Positions 1-51,667 of a DNA stretch of 64,000 nucleotides are shown in pieces; the stretch's first letter is position 1, and every line of letters starts with the position of its first letter. This DNA is from Todiramphus chloris collaris (lineage: Eukaryota > Chordata > Aves > Coraciiformes > Alcedinidae): assembly GCA_025345505.1 (NCBI GenBank), contig JANVCC010009895.1, positions 569,222 through 633,221 on the forward strand, written 5' to 3'. The position numbers and the translations under genes are program-made. The notes beneath the pieces are model-generated. The model searched no databases. It was not told the origin of the DNA and was given only the letters and a program-made list of their open reading frames with translations.

Positions 1-39200
<39,200 letters not shown>

Positions 39201-39740
39201 CAAAGACTGACATTTTCTGGACCTTCTTTTAGCCATATACAGTGAGATAACACAGTAATTGCCTTATGTGACTTGAAAGATATGGACTGGATATTTTGTC
39301 AGTAGCAGTATTGTTACTTCTTTCCAGGGTGCAAGGTCTATTATCCCAACAACAGAAAAAATATTTTTGTATTAAATTTTATGCTGCACTGTGCTGCAAA
39401 TGTTGTGGCACTCTTTTTATTATTTTTTTTTCCAGACTGGATCTCATAAAACTGTTTTTAGGCTGAACACAGTTTAAATTAAATTATGTTTGCAAATGAA
39501 TTTTTAAACACTGAGGAGTTTGTCTTCTTTTCTTAGCAAAGAATTCTCAAGGATTTTTGTTCACTTTCCGAAGCTATTTGTTTACATTGTACACTGCAAC
39601 CACCTTGCCACTTTTCATTACAAGCTTGAATATTTAAGTTCTGTACCTATAACTGTAAAATAGCTGGGTTTTCTCCTGTTTGTGATCAGTTGTAATAATG
39701 CCTTTTTACAAAATAAAATAAATGGATGAAAATTATTGCA
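39201..39740 (+). other. CHD1: CHD1 3' untranslated region
   Basis: AT-rich sequence after the stop codon without coding signs. Two overlapping AATAAA hexamers at 39712-39717 and 39717-39722 are the best candidate end of the transcript; the end at about 39740 is inferred. A weaker ATTAAA at 40454-40459 might serve a longer form. Confidence 0.75.
39712..39722 (+). promoter_or_regulatory. CHD1 polyadenylation signal pair
   Basis: Two overlapping AATAAA hexamers share one base about 510 bases after the stop codon, and a TTGCTTTTCTTTTTTTGC-like T-rich stretch follows, as expected downstream of a cleavage site. Confidence 0.7.
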
Positions 39741-41270
39741 AATTAAATGAGCTTGCTTTTCTTTTTTTGCTTGTTCTTTTCCCCACCAACTCAGGTGCCT
39801 TCTCGACACAAGTATGAAACAGTCAGTATACTAACACTTTTTTATAAAATATCTTTATGAAATCACTGTTCAGAATGTAAAAATGAGAAAAGGGAACATT
39901 TTTATTCCATTTAGTGCTCCTTTTTAATTGGATGTTTCAGATGCTTCTATTAAATTGTCAATATTGTGATTTGTTGTAATGAAATGGTGGGAAATATTCA
40001 GCTAAACTGATCTGGAAAGTTTTTTCCAGTCCTTTGGTTTTAAAGAACGAGTGTTCAATATCTAAACACTTCTGAATCCAAATCGGACAAAATTTATTGG
40101 AAAGATATTTGTTTTTCCTCTTATAACAGGCAATAATGTCAAATGTCCTATACAGCCAGTTAATGTTTTAGATTTAAATGGCTTTCTATTAATAGAATTA
40201 TTACAACGCACACTGATTGTACATAGATAACTTCTGTCTGACAAATTAAAAGGATATGTTCGCTTTTGTTTCCTGATGGTGTTTTTCTACAGCGTACCTT
40301 TCTCATTTAAACATAAAGTATTAAACTCTAAGTACTAAATTTTAATACACAACATAATTAGGGAAGATAAATGTCTACCCTGGTATCATGTGGTTGGAGC
40401 TAATATGTTGCTCGAATTTTTCTCATGTTGCAATGTGTTGAGCATTTTTTCCAATTAAACAGTTTTAAAAGAAAGTATTAAAATTGAACCAAAACCTCTT
40501 CAGAGTACCTGTCTGTTATGATCTCACTATAGGCACAACTGCTGCATATTCTAAGTTAATATAATTTAGCCAAGTACATTTAAGCTAATTTAATGTAGGC
40601 AGATAATTAATGCTTCTTCATTTCTTAGCTCTTCATCTTCCCTTCATCTTCCCAGGGTTAGGAGGGTTTTGAACTCTGCTTTTGAGTTTAATTGCTGAAG
40701 CAGTGTTTAGCTAGTGGTGCCTAGTAAGGTTGTGCATGTGTGCTATACATCTTCCTCTTCCAATGGTGAAAATCTGGAAGCTAGAGCACCCACAACTACT
40801 GCCTAGTTCTTACTGTTTGGGTTGTGAGATGGAATCTTGGATCCAATATGATAACACATCAATAGAGCAGTCCCACTAAGTCTGCTTCACCATCAGTGTA
40901 GCTAAAGTAGCATGGCATTGTGGATGATCATGTCTATAACATTGTTAATCTGCATCCACTTCTATCAAATGCATCTTGGGTCTTTCAGAGATAAGCAAGA
41001 CAGGATGTACTTGGTAGCTTTGGTTAGAATCTTTGCTAATTAGTATGTTTAGGTTGTGTTAACTTTAATCATGTTATAGCTGTTTAAGACTTAACTGAAT
41101 GCAGAAGGGAATGAAGTTTGATGGTAGAGGTGTTTTCCATGGCTTATAAGATTCACTGTTATGAGATTCTCCTAAATACTAAGATATGTATCATATCCTT
41201 TGCAAATATAGAAATGACTTATCAGAACTTGTTTTACAAGCTTGCATGCATTCTTTTGGGAACAGAATGT
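39741..41270. other. Region downstream of CHD1, no gene seen
   Basis: AT-rich single-copy-looking sequence. No exon, RNA gene or repeat recognised; a weak ATTAAA at 40454 may serve a longer CHD1 transcript. Confidence 0.6.
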
Positions 41271-41735
41271 AAGGGTCTTTGACCAAAACAAAGAAGGCAG
41301 ATATCATTCAGCAGGAGACCTGTTAAAACTGGTTCTGCAGGTTTGTCAGCAGAAATGAGGAAGAGAATAGCTATAGGTTGGCAAAAGGGCATGGTGAAGA
41401 AAACTAAAGGGTGAAGTAAATGATCACCAGAGGACAGAAGACCACCCTAAGACCCTAATAGAGTAATTGCCCATTGAAGGACTAGGCAGAGATTGGGCAG
41501 ACACATGTTAATAATTTCTTTGAAAACTAATGATTATGTAACCAAATTTTCAGAAATCTAATGCATATCATGTATACGTTGTATAAGTGTTTCCTGGTTA
41601 ACTGCAGGTGGGACACACATTTCAAGGAGGGATCCCCTGTGTGTCCAGCACTGCAATAAAGAATACCTGCTTAATAACACTACATTGTTATTGAGTTTAT
41701 CTCTGAATTCTTGCCCAGCCGCACCTAGCCTCCCA
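41271..41735 (+). mobile_element. LTR remnant, gammaretrovirus-like (ERV1) family related to ERV-A
   Basis: Resembles the 3' part of the ERV-A LTRs: GGGATCCCCTGTGTGTCCAG, then an AATAAA at 41655-41660 followed by GAATACCTGCTTAATAAC. Borders are approximate and no duplication was found. Confidence 0.6.
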
Positions 41736-41889
41736 CTTCAGTGAGGAGTGATAGAAAGCAAGGGGCCTTGGAAACTCCGATCTTTGAATCAAGACCAGCC
41801 CAAGGAGGTCAGGTGTGGTGATGTTTTCAGAGGCCAAGAGGTTTCCATCAGTCAAGACACCATAGGAAACAGGTGTGGTGCTGTACAGG
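41736..41889. other. Unassigned segment between two LTRs
   Basis: Only about 150 bases; it continues after the LTR at 42664-42729 because that LTR is flanked by a duplication. Origin not recognised. Confidence 0.5.
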
Positions 41890-42663
41890 TGTCACAGTTT
41901 AGGGTCAGGGCAGCCCCCTTAGACCTATAAGAGATGCTCTCTGTTAACTCCCCTCCCTCCCCAAAGGGGAAGAGAGAAGGAATAAGGGAGAGAGACTTAG
42001 CAATTAGAAAGGAAACTAGAACAGCTTTAATGAAAATGAAATTAATAATTAGAAAAATGGAATATATACAAAACCAGTATGGAACCCAACCCTCCTGATG
42101 GTAATTCCATCACTGTTGTTACTGATGCTGTGGAGCAGGCACCGGGGGAGTCCTAGACTGGGCCCCGCAGCAGATGGGAGCTGGATTCTGGTACTGGGTT
42201 CAAGGAACACACAGACCAGGATCAAAGGCAGAATGGACAGAGTCCCTGGGTGCTCCGAGGAAGGAACTGAAAGAGGACCTGAGACAAGCCAAGAAAAACC
42301 TAGCAAAGCAGTCCAAGAGGGGAGAAGAGCCCAGAGACCCTTTGGATCTCTCAGCTCTATACCAAATATGACATATATGGGATGGAATCCCTTGTTGGTC
42401 AGTTTATGGTCACCTGTCCTGTCTGCTCCTCCCTGCAAGTGCAGCCTTTCACCTTCTGCACCCCCCCAATGTGGTACACAAGATCCAGCAGTGGCCTTGG
42501 TCTGCATACCAATCCTTGGTAGGAACTAAACATGGGGTGTTCTCACTGCTAGAAGCAGACACTGAGAACAGGCTGCTAACTTCAGAAAGTGCAGTTAGAA
42601 GAACTGAACTGAAAAGTAAAATTACTGAACAGAATTAGTTCTGTTCTCACTCAAACCAGGACA
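41890..42663 (-). mobile_element. Solo LTR, ERVL-type, with 5-bp target duplication
   Basis: A 774-base LTR on the minus strand. Exact ACAGG duplications lie at 41885-41889 and 42664-42668. On the minus strand it begins TGTCCTGGTTTGAGTGAGAA, the same family as 54452-55056 and 59155-59963. Confidence 0.92.
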
Positions 42664-42729
42664 ACAGGAAACACCTGAGTCAGTTGTCTGTCTCTAGTAA
42701 ATGTGGGTAGTCCTTGAGGAAGAACCTAG

Positions 42730-43273
42730 TGAAGGCAGGAGATGGGATGTCTGGTGGAGTTTTACTAATATTTAAATAATCAGCAACAAGGAATGGGTAG
42801 TTGTATAGTACGGGCATACTGTGAAATTCATAACCTTGTAGATAGTCATTATCTCCAGGAACAGGACAACAAGACATCCCGAGGCACCTGAGCATGCTGA
42901 ACAGACAAGAACCGGTTTTGTGGCAATAATAAGGATTTTAGGCTTTAGGTCACTAAAAGAACACGGTGATGAAGAAGAGAAAATGAAGTAAATGTCCACC
43001 AGAGGACTTGAAAGACCACTGAGGGGAGAAAAGACCCTAACCCTAATTTTATTATGCATGCTCGGACTATGTAAATGAATTCCAGGAAGCCATTAGCATA
43101 AGACTGCCCTTTCTAAGAAATATAATGAACATGTATGTTTAGTCTGCATGTAAGCTATGTACCCAGCTTGCATGGGTATGCACATTTGGAGGAGTGATCC
43201 CCTGTGCGTCCAGCGCTGCAAAATAAAGAATTCCTGCTGAATAACTTCAGTTATTGAGTTTTTCACTGCATCA
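42730..43273 (+). repeat. ERV-A 5' LTR
   Basis: 544 bases from TGAAGGCAGGAGATGGG to CACTGCATCA. Polyadenylation signal AATAAA at 43222-43227. Near-identical copies lie at 49723-50259 and 53045-53563. Confidence 0.92.
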
Positions 43274-43694
43274 GTTTGCACCCCAGATGGGACAGACTCT
43301 GCTTGGCTGCAGGATCTGCTGAGGAAGAGACTCTCTGGGCACCCCCTGGATTTCCTGGTGGGACTCCTCGACTCACCTGGCTCCCTGTGGGAGCAGACAA
43401 GGATCATCCTGGTAAGGCATTCTTTTTGGAAATTTGGTTTTGGTTCGGCAGGTATACCTTTGGTTTTGGAGGGTACCCGTAATACATAGGAGACGTCCTA
43501 CGAAGGGTATCGTATGCCAGATATTTTAATATCTTGAGCATACTTGGTATTTGTATGCACACTTGGTTTTGGTATTTGTATTTGTATCCATACTTCGTAT
43601 TTGGTTTTGGTATTTGTATGCATATTGGTATTTGGGTCCGCACCGTAAGATTTATCAGTATTTTGGACTACTGGAATGGCATATGGACTTTGTG
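43274..43694 (+). other. ERV-A leader, first part
   Basis: Begins with a primer-site-like TTGCACCCCAGATGGGAC. A GTAAGG at 43411 is a possible viral splice donor. The stretch 43540-43640 is a minisatellite of TTGGTATTTGTATGCA-like units, not present in the ERV-B leader. Confidence 0.7.
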
Positions 43695-46600
43695 CATAGA
43701 ATCATAGAATTGTCAGGGTTGGAAGGGACCTTAAAGATCATCTAGTTACAACCCCCCCCCTGCCATGGGCAGGGACATCTCCCACTAGATCGGGTTGTTC
43801 AGAGCCCCATCCAGCCTGGTCTTAGAAACTTCCAAGGATGGGGCTTCCACCACCTCTCTGGGCAACCTGTTCCAGTGTCTCACCACCCTCCTGGAGAAGA
43901 AATTCTTGCTAATGTCTAACCTGAATCGACCTATCTCTAGTTGTAATCCATTCCCTCTAGTCCTATCACTGCTCCACAGCTTAAAACATCCCTCCCCAGC
44001 TTTCTCGTAGGCCCCCTTCAGATACTGGAAGGCCACAATAAGGTCTCCCTGGAGCCTTCTCTTCTCCAGACTGAACAACCCCAACTCTCTCAGTCTGTCC
44101 CCATAGGAGAGGTGCTCCAGCCCTCTGATCATCCTCGTGGCCCTTCTCTGGACACGTTCCAGCACGTCCATATCCTTCCTGTAATAGGGGCTCCAGAACT
44201 GGACGCAGTACTCCAGGTGAGGTCTCAGGAGAGCAGAGTAGAGGGGGAAGAATCACCTCCCTCGACCTGCTGGCCGCACTTCTCTTGATGTAGCCCAGGA
44301 TACGATTGGCCCTCTGGGCTGCAAGAGCACACTGATGGCTCATGTTGAGCTTCTCATCCACCATCACTCCCAGGTCCTTTTCTTCAGGGCTGCTCTCAAG
44401 CCAGTCACTGCCCAGCCTATATTGGTGCTTGGGATTGCTCTGACCCAGATGGAGGACCTTGCATTTTGCCTTGTTGAACTTCATGAGATTGGCATGGGCC
44501 CACCTCTCCAGCCTGTCAAGGTCCCTCTGGATGGCATCCCTTCCCTCCAGTGTGTCAGCTGCCCCACACAGCTTGGTGTTGTTGGCAAACTTGCTGAGGG
44601 TGCACTCAATGCCACTGTCCATGTTGCTGACAAAGATGTTAATCAAGAATGGTCCCAGTACTGATCCTTGAGGGACTCCGCTTGTCAGTGGTCTCCACTT
44701 GGATACCAACCCATTGACAACCACTCTTTGGCAGTGGTCATCAAGCCAGTTCTTTATCCACTGAATTGTCCCAAAGCCAAAGGCTTTGCTCAAGTCCAGG
44801 TAAATGACATCGGTTGCTCTTCCCCCATCTATTGATGTTGTGACCTTCTCATAGAATGCCACCAGGTTAGTCAGGCATGATTTGCCCTTGGTGAAGCCAT
44901 GTTAGTTGTAGCCAATCACTTTGTTGTTATTCTTCTGCCTCAGTAGTGCCTCCAGGAGGATCTGCTCCGTGATCTTACCAGGCATAGAAGTGAGACTGAC
45001 TGGTCTATAGTTCCCAGGTTCATCCGCATTTCCCTTTTTGAATATGGGGGTTATATTTCCCCTTTTCCAGTCAGTGGGGACTTCACCGGACTGCCATGAC
45101 TTTTGGAATATAATAGATAGTGGTTTAGCAACCTCATCCACCAGTTCCCTCAGCACCCGTGGTTGTATACCATTGGGTCCCATGGACTTGCGCACTTTCA
45201 GGTTCATCAGGTGGTCACGAACCTGATCTCTACTTGCAACGGGCAGTTCTTTCATCCGATGCCTGCCATCACCTTCTGTGACTCTGGGGGTGTGGCTGGA
45301 GCCCTTGCCAATGAAGACTGAGGAAAAGAAGTCATTGAGGACCTCAGCCTTCTCAGCATCACTTGCCACCCGTTCTCCAGTTGCCTTTGTGAGGGGGCCC
45401 ACACCTTCCCTAGTCTTTTTCTTGCCATTGATATACCTATAGAAATTTTTTGCGTTTCCCTTGTTCTCCCGGGCTAGATGTAATTCTGAGCTCTAGCTTT
45501 TCTAAACAGGTTTCTTGCTGCTCGGGCAGCTTCCTTGTCCACCCCCCATTCTAGCTGTCCTCCTTTCCACTCCTTGTAGAGTTTCTTTTGGTGTGATAGC
45601 ATGTCCAGGAGTTCCTTGTTCATCCAGGCAGGTCTCCTACCATTCTTTCCTGCCTTTCTCTTTGCCGGTATAGTTTGCTCCTGGGCACTGAGAAGGTGAT
45701 CCTTGAATATCAACCAGCTGTCCTGGGCCCCCCTACCCTCTAGGGCTTTGTCCCATGGCACTTTGGCCAGCAGATCCCTGAAATGATCAAAGTCTGCACT
45801 CGTGAAGTCCAGGGTCATAAGCTTGGAGTATGTCCTCCTAGCTGCCCTGAGGATCTTAAATTCAATTGCTTCGTGGTCACTGCAACCAAGGTTGTCCCCA
45901 AGTTTTACATCAGTCACCAGCCCTTCCCTTTGGTGAGAACAAGGTCCAGCATAGCTCCTTTCCTTATCGGTTCCTCCACCATTTGGAGAAGGAAGTTGCC
46001 ATTTACACACTCCAGGAACATCCTGGATTGCTGGTGCCTTGCTGTGTTATCTCTCCAGCAGATGTCAGGGGGGTTAAAAACCCCTACAAGGACCAAAGCC
46101 TGTGAACGCGAAGCCATTTCTATCTGCCTATGGAGGGCCTCATCCACTTGGCTCTGCTGGTCAGGTGGCTTGTAGCAGACCCCGACTGTAACATCACCTT
46201 CCCCTGACTTCCCTTTAATCTTAACCCATACACTCTCAACCGGCTCATCATCCTTCCCCATAGGTAACTCCATGGATTCCAGCTGGTCACTGATGTAGAG
46301 GGCGACACCTCCTCCCCTCCTACCTTGCCTGTCCTTCCTAAACAGCTTATAACCATCTACTCCTACGTTCCAATCATGGGAATCATCCCACCAAGTTTCA
46401 GTAATAGCCACTATGTCATGGCTTTCCAGCAGCAGTGTCCCTTAATTCATCCTGCTTATTGCCCAAGCTGCGTGCATTTGTGTAGAGGCACTTCAGCTGG
46501 GCTGGCTGGATCACCCTCTTGTGCGAATCCCCTTTGACTCCTATGGGGTGTCCCAGTGCATCGTCACTGGCTTTCCTCAGGGCAACAAGTTGAGAGCCCT

Positions 46601-47101
46601 TACTAGGACTCCATCCCTCAGCCCCTGATGTGCTGCCCCACTGTTTGTCACAATCAAATGTAAATGTAAAATTATTGACCCCCTCCCCCTTCAAATCTAG
46701 TGTAAAGCGCTATCAATGAACCCTGCCAACTCCTGCCCCAGAATCCTTTTCCCCTCTGGGACAAGTGCATCCCTTTAGGTGCTCGCAACTCAAATGCTTG
46801 GTATACTGAGCCATGGTCATAAAAACCAAAGTCCTGTTGACGACACCAGTCCCGGAGCCATGAATTGACCTGTTGGCTCTTCCTATATATTTCCTCTTCC
46901 ATGGCCGATGTCAGAGAGATGGAGGAGAACACAACTTGAGCTCCTGATCCATTTACCAGCTGTCCCAAGGCCCTGAAATCCCTTTTAATTGATTGTGAGC
47001 CTCTTATTGCTATGTTGTCACTTCCCACCTGAAAGACCAGAAGCGGGTAATAATCTGAAGGACTCACAAAGGAGGGAAGTTTACCTACAACATCCTTTAC
47101 A
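43695..47101 (-). mobile_element. CR1 LINE with ORF1 esterase end, endonuclease and RT, inside ERV-A
   Basis: The longest CR1 in the window (3.4 kb), minus strand, 3' end at 43695. Element order: C-terminal ORF1 (47101-46672), endonuclease (about 46411-45474, with ITETWWDDSHDW), RT (45402-43981, with [20 protein letters not shown] and [17 protein letters not shown]) and C-terminal tail. The RT active site reads FANN rather than FADD. Ends are joined to ERV-A leader on both sides. Confidence 0.93.
46672..47101 (-). pseudogene. CR1 ORF1, SGNH-esterase domain remnant
   Basis: An open stretch on the minus strand, YYPLLVFQVGSDNIA followed by GSGAQVVFSSISL and MHLSQRGKGFWG. This resembles the SGNH-hydrolase (esterase) domain known in ORF1 of CR1/L3 elements. 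GSDN would be the block III position and the final H block reads KGMH, so the usual Asp of the Asp-His pair seems lost. The N-terminal GDS block is truncated. Confidence 0.75.
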
Positions 47102-47740
47102 CGTTATTTTAACTGCTCGTGTTATTTTATTGTGTGGTTAAGTTATCATTGTTTGGTAAACTTAAAGCACCATTATTACTGTTAAGTAATGTATGAGTGA
47201 ACTGAGTGTGCTTCAGACACAGCAGGGCTGCCAAGTTGAGTGTGGAATTCAGATCTGTGGTTCTGCTGTCCCACGAGGGGTACAGCCAGAGACGAACAAA
47301 CTGATTGTAGCTTGCTTGCTGATTCCCGGGACTTTTTACTTTTGGACTGAAGAAAAAACTAACCTGTTAGGTAAATTATATCTAGCTATCTGTTGTACAT
47401 CAGGAATCTAGCCCAGCCTCCCCCAGCTTCTCTGTTATCTGAGGATCAGCTGGAACGCAAGGGGGGTTGATTTCTGCTAAATTTGGGGATATAAATTGGA
47501 TGAAAGGAAAATGATATAGTGGTACAAGACCCCTTTGAACTAATGTAGTGTCTGGTTATTCTTTTGTGTATTACTGTTTTGAGTGTGTTTGTATCATTGT
47601 GTTTTGGGTTAGTGTTCTTTTTGACGGGTTCTGAACAATCACAGAACGGAGAAATTTTAAAGACTAGCCCTTTGGATTGTATGTTAATGTACTGATATAA
47701 GTTCGAGGCTAGTTTCAAGCGATCTTTGTGTTAGCATTAG
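47102..47740 (+). other. ERV-A leader, second part
   Basis: Resumes after the CR1. It is colinear with ERV-B 62300-62770, sharing AGCCCAGCC-rich and TTGATTTCTGCTAAATTTGG stretches. No gag start is left; the following 47741-47960 is unassigned purine-rich sequence. Confidence 0.8.
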
Positions 47741-47960
47741 GAAAGTATAGGCAAGAGAGAGAGAAAGAGACATGGACAGCACAGGCATGGGAAGGACAGT
47801 GACTCCCTCCCTGAGCTCTTCTCCTTTAAGAGATAAGAGTAAATTGGGGAGGATGAGAGCCAGGAGACAGGGTGGACAGGGAATTAGAAAAACAAAAGGA
47901 GGCAGCCAGGAATGTTTGTTGAAATCATGATCATGTACACATAAATCTTTTTCTGTTTTG

Positions 47961-48130
47961 AATTAAGAATTAACACCTGTAGATAAGGATTTTGTATGTG
48001 TAATGGGAGTTACTGGACACACAGAAAAAGAATATTTTTTTTTAAACCACTCAGGTTTAATTTGGGAAAACAAATTGGAAAACACCGATTTCGATATTTG
48101 CCAAATTCCCCTAAGCCCAAGAGTTAGGGT
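47961..48130 (+). pseudogene. ERV-A protease C-terminal remnant
   Basis: Frame-broken sequence matching the C-terminal half of the ERV-B protease (TPVDKDFV against TPIDDDFV). The active-site DTG half is gone together with gag. Confidence 0.7.
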
Positions 48131-49722
48131 GGGATTTGCTTGAACAATTGGAAGCTAAAATTGAATTTAAACCCACGGTAGTGGAAGTTAAAATTTTAGA
48201 AGATCAATTAATTCAGACTTCAAGTTTGTCACTATTCCAAACTGAAAAATGGAACTTAATTTCTCAAGAAATACTGGACCAGATATTCCCAGGAATGTGG
48301 GCTTCTAAGATACCTGGGGGAGCTAAAAATGCTAAACCAGTAACAATTAAATTAAAACCTAGAGCTAGCTCATTTAGGGTAAAGCTAACCCATATACCCT
48401 ATTGACAAAGCTCAGGGAAGATCAAATTTGGTTTACTGTCTTAGAAGAACGCATCCTTCAAATCTGTCTATCATGAGCAGAAGAGAGTCAAAAATTATTT
48501 GCTTTTGAATGGGAGAACCCCGAGACAGGGAGGAAAACCCAACTCACCTGGACAGTGTTAGCCCAGGGATTCAAAAATAGCCCTACAATAGTTGGCAACC
48601 AATTGGCCCAGGAGTTAGAAACTTGGGAACCTCTATCAGAAGACAGAACCCTCCTGCAGTATGTGGACAATCTTCTTGCTGTAACCAAAACCAAAGGAGA
48701 ATGCTTTAGGTGGACTGTAAGCTTGTTAAACTTTCATGGACTAAGTGGATATCAAGTCTCTCAAGAGAAAGCCCAGATTGTGAAGGAACAAGTTCCCTAT
48801 CTAGGATATGAAGTCTCAGGAGGACTTCGGGAACTAGGGAAGGAATGGAAGGAAGCTGTCTGCAGGATAACTGGAGCTCAAATGGTAAAAGACCTCCGCA
48901 CATTTCTGGGAATGACAGGTTGGTGTCAATTATGGACAACTGATCAAAGAAGCCTCCTCTGATTTAGTTTGAACTCCAGAGGCAAAGAGTACATTTAAGC
49001 AATTGAAAAAGGAGCTGATGGAGGCTCCAGCTTTAGCACTCCCCGACGTCACCAAGCCATTCTGGCTGTTTTCATATGAGAGACAAGGTACAAGACATTG
49101 GGGATATTGGCCCAAACGTTGGGACCATGCAGAAGGGCTGTAGGCTACTTCTCCAAGCAGTTGGATAAAGTAAGCAAAGGATGGCCAGGATGCCTTTGGG
49201 CAGTGGCTGCAGTAGTCATGAACATCCAAGAAGCCTGGAAGTTTACTCTGGGACAAAAGATTACAGTGCTCATCTCTCATACCATATCTTTGGTATTAGG
49301 ACAAAAAGGAAATCCTTGTCTATCCCCATCCCGATTTTTGAAATATCAGGCCATTCTGGTTGAATCTGATGATGTTAAGATTGAAATAACTAATATTGTG
49401 AATCCAGCCTCTTTCCTCAGAGGACAGACATCTGAACCACTGGTACCTGACTGACTGGAGACCATGGAAACAGTATATTCCAGTAGATCACATCTAACAG
49501 AGGAGCCACTGGAAGATGCAGAAGAATCACAGACAGAAGCAGTTTCATCTGGCAAAGGAACTGTAAGGCTGGATATGCAGAAACAACAATGGACAAGGTA
49601 ATCAAGTCTCAACCGTTACCTGCTGGGACAGTGGGCCAAAAGGATGAAAGAATTGCTCTCACTAGAGCCCTGAAACTAGCAAAAGGAAGAAAGATAAACA
49701 TATGGACAGATTCCAAATATGC
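48131..49722 (+). pseudogene. ERV-A reverse transcriptase and RNase H remnant
   Basis: Open stretches 48136-48405 (N-terminal, MWASKIPGGAKNAKPVTIKL), 48555-48962 (palm, FKNSPTIVGNQLAQELE and QYVDNLLA) and 49098-49454 (connection, VGYFSKQLDKVSKGWPG) are separated by stops. The second Asp of the YVDD site is Asn. RNase H begins near 49600 and reads KINIWTDSKYA up to the break at 49722, where a solo LTR is inserted. Confidence 0.9.
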
Positions 49723-50259
49723 TGAAGGCAGGAGACAGGATGTCTGGTGGAGTTTCACTAATCTTTGAACAAGCAACAACAATAAATGGGTAGTTGTATA
49801 GTAGGGACATACTGTGAAATTCATAATAGATAATGATTATCTCCAGGAACAGGACAAGACATCTCGAGGCACCCGAGCATGCTGAACAGACAAGAACCAG
49901 TTTTGTGTCAAGAATAAGGGTTTTAGGCTTCAGGTCACTAAAAGAACACTGTGATGAAGAAGAGAAGATGAAGTAAATGTCCACCAGAGGTCATGGAAGA
50001 CTACCGAGGGGGAGAAAAGACCCTAACTCTAATTTTATTATGCATGCTCGGACTATGTAAATGAATTCCAGGAAGCCATTAGCATAAGACTGCCCTTTCT
50101 AAGAAATAGAATGAATCTCTATGTTCAGCCTGCATATAAACTGTGTACCCAGCTTGCATCAGTACTCACATTTGGAGGAGTGATCCCCTGTGCGTCCTGT
50201 GCTGCAAAATAAAGAATGCCTGCTGAATAACTTTAGTTATTGAGTTTTTCACTGCATTA
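49723..50259 (+). mobile_element. Solo LTR of the ERV-A family inserted in ERV-A RNase H
   Basis: 537 bases with the same start and body as the ERV-A LTRs; the end reads GCATTA where the others read GCATCA. Flanked by ATGC at 49719-49722 and 50260-50263, a 4-bp duplication typical of gammaretroviruses. The RNase H codons continue across it. AATAAA at 50208-50213. Confidence 0.92.
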
Positions 50260-50263
50260 ATGC

Positions 50264-51640
50264 CTTTGGAGTTGTCCATGCTCACAGAGCTATTTGGAAG
50301 GAGAGAGACATGCAGAAGAAATACTCCGCCTATTGGAAGCTGTCCAGCTACCAGCTAAGGTTGCTATTATGCACTGTCGTGGGCACCTAAGGGGTAACAC
50401 TGATCCAGAGAAAGGGAACCCACTGGCTGACTATGTGGCTAAAAGGCGATAGAAAGAACACAAAAAAACCAAATTTTGATCTTAATTCCAGATAATGGGA
50501 ATATAAACCTAGGTAGGCAAGGAAGCATTGAATATTCTAACTCGGACTCTGAACTGATCAAAGAATTGGGGGGGATGAGTTCTCTCTGGAGGTTGGGCTC
50601 AGTTAGAGGATGGCAGGATGGTAGTCCCTGCCAAATTAGTATGGGGAGTTGTGAGGGAGGAGCATAGCAAGACTCACTGGGGAGTAGATACATTATATAA
50701 ATTTCGAAATCAGAGATTGGTCAGCAGGAATTTATATACAACAGTCAGGCAGGTAACACAACAATGTGAAATATGTTTGAAAATAATCCAAATATTAGTA
50801 ATTGAATACAGTTGGGACAGATTGGAAAGGGGAATGCTCTGGGGGACCACTGGCAGATCGATTTTTCTGAGCTACATAGAAAAGGAGGGTATAGACATTT
50901 ACTGTTATTAATAGATACCTTCCCTGGATAGCCAGAAGCATTCCCTTGTTGAACAAATAAGGCTAGAATAGTTTCAAAGGCCTTACTATGTGAAATAATA
51001 CCAAGGTTTAGAGTACCTTCTGTAATGTCCTCTAATCAGGGGAAACATTTTACTTCTGAAATTATACAATAGATTACAAAGGCATCGGGAACTGATTGGC
51101 AGTTGCATACTTCTAATAGACCACAAGCGAGTGGACACGTAGAGAAAATGAATCATCTAATTAAACAGCAAATTGCTAAAATTTGTCAAGAAACCAATAT
51201 GTACTGGTACTAGGCATTATCTTTGGCCCTGCTAAGAATACGAACCTATCCATGGGCCAAAGAAGGCTTAAGTCCTGTTGCAATTTTATATGGCACACCA
51301 TACTACACGCCATATCAAGGAGAAGACTTGAACCAGGTGGGAGAACAATATTTGACACAATATATAATAGCCCTAAGCAAACAGTTAGATGGAATTAACA
51401 AGTGTGTAATAGAAACCAGGGCAGGAGGACTAGATAATCCCATTCATCCTTTTGACCCTGGGGGCTGGATATATGTTAAGAACTTTTCAGGAGACTCCCT
51501 TCAGGAAAAGGGGAATGGACCTTAGCAGGTGCTGCTGACCACGTTCACTGCAGTTAAGATGAGGGAGAGATCTGCCTGGATCCACTAGTCTTGAGTGAAA
51601 TGGGCTCCGAATAAGCAGTGGACATCTGAACCTGCAGGAC
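50264..51640 (+). pseudogene. ERV-A RNase H end and integrase remnant
   Basis: Starts with FGVVHAHRAIWKER, the continuation of RNase H. Integrase zinc-binding part at 50618-50790 (EHSKTHWG, then CEIC), catalytic core with WQIDFSE near 50848 and NQGKHFTSE near 51033, where the usual second catalytic Asp appears to be Asn. The C-terminal part extends to about 51530. Many stops. Confidence 0.85.
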
Positions 51641-51667
51641 CACTTCAGTTAAAATTGCAGAGGGAGT

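Noticed and set aside
43027-43045. CCCTAACCCTAA-like sequence as an interstitial telomere repeat
   Set aside because: Under two units, and the same segment recurs in each ERV-A LTR, so it is part of the LTR.
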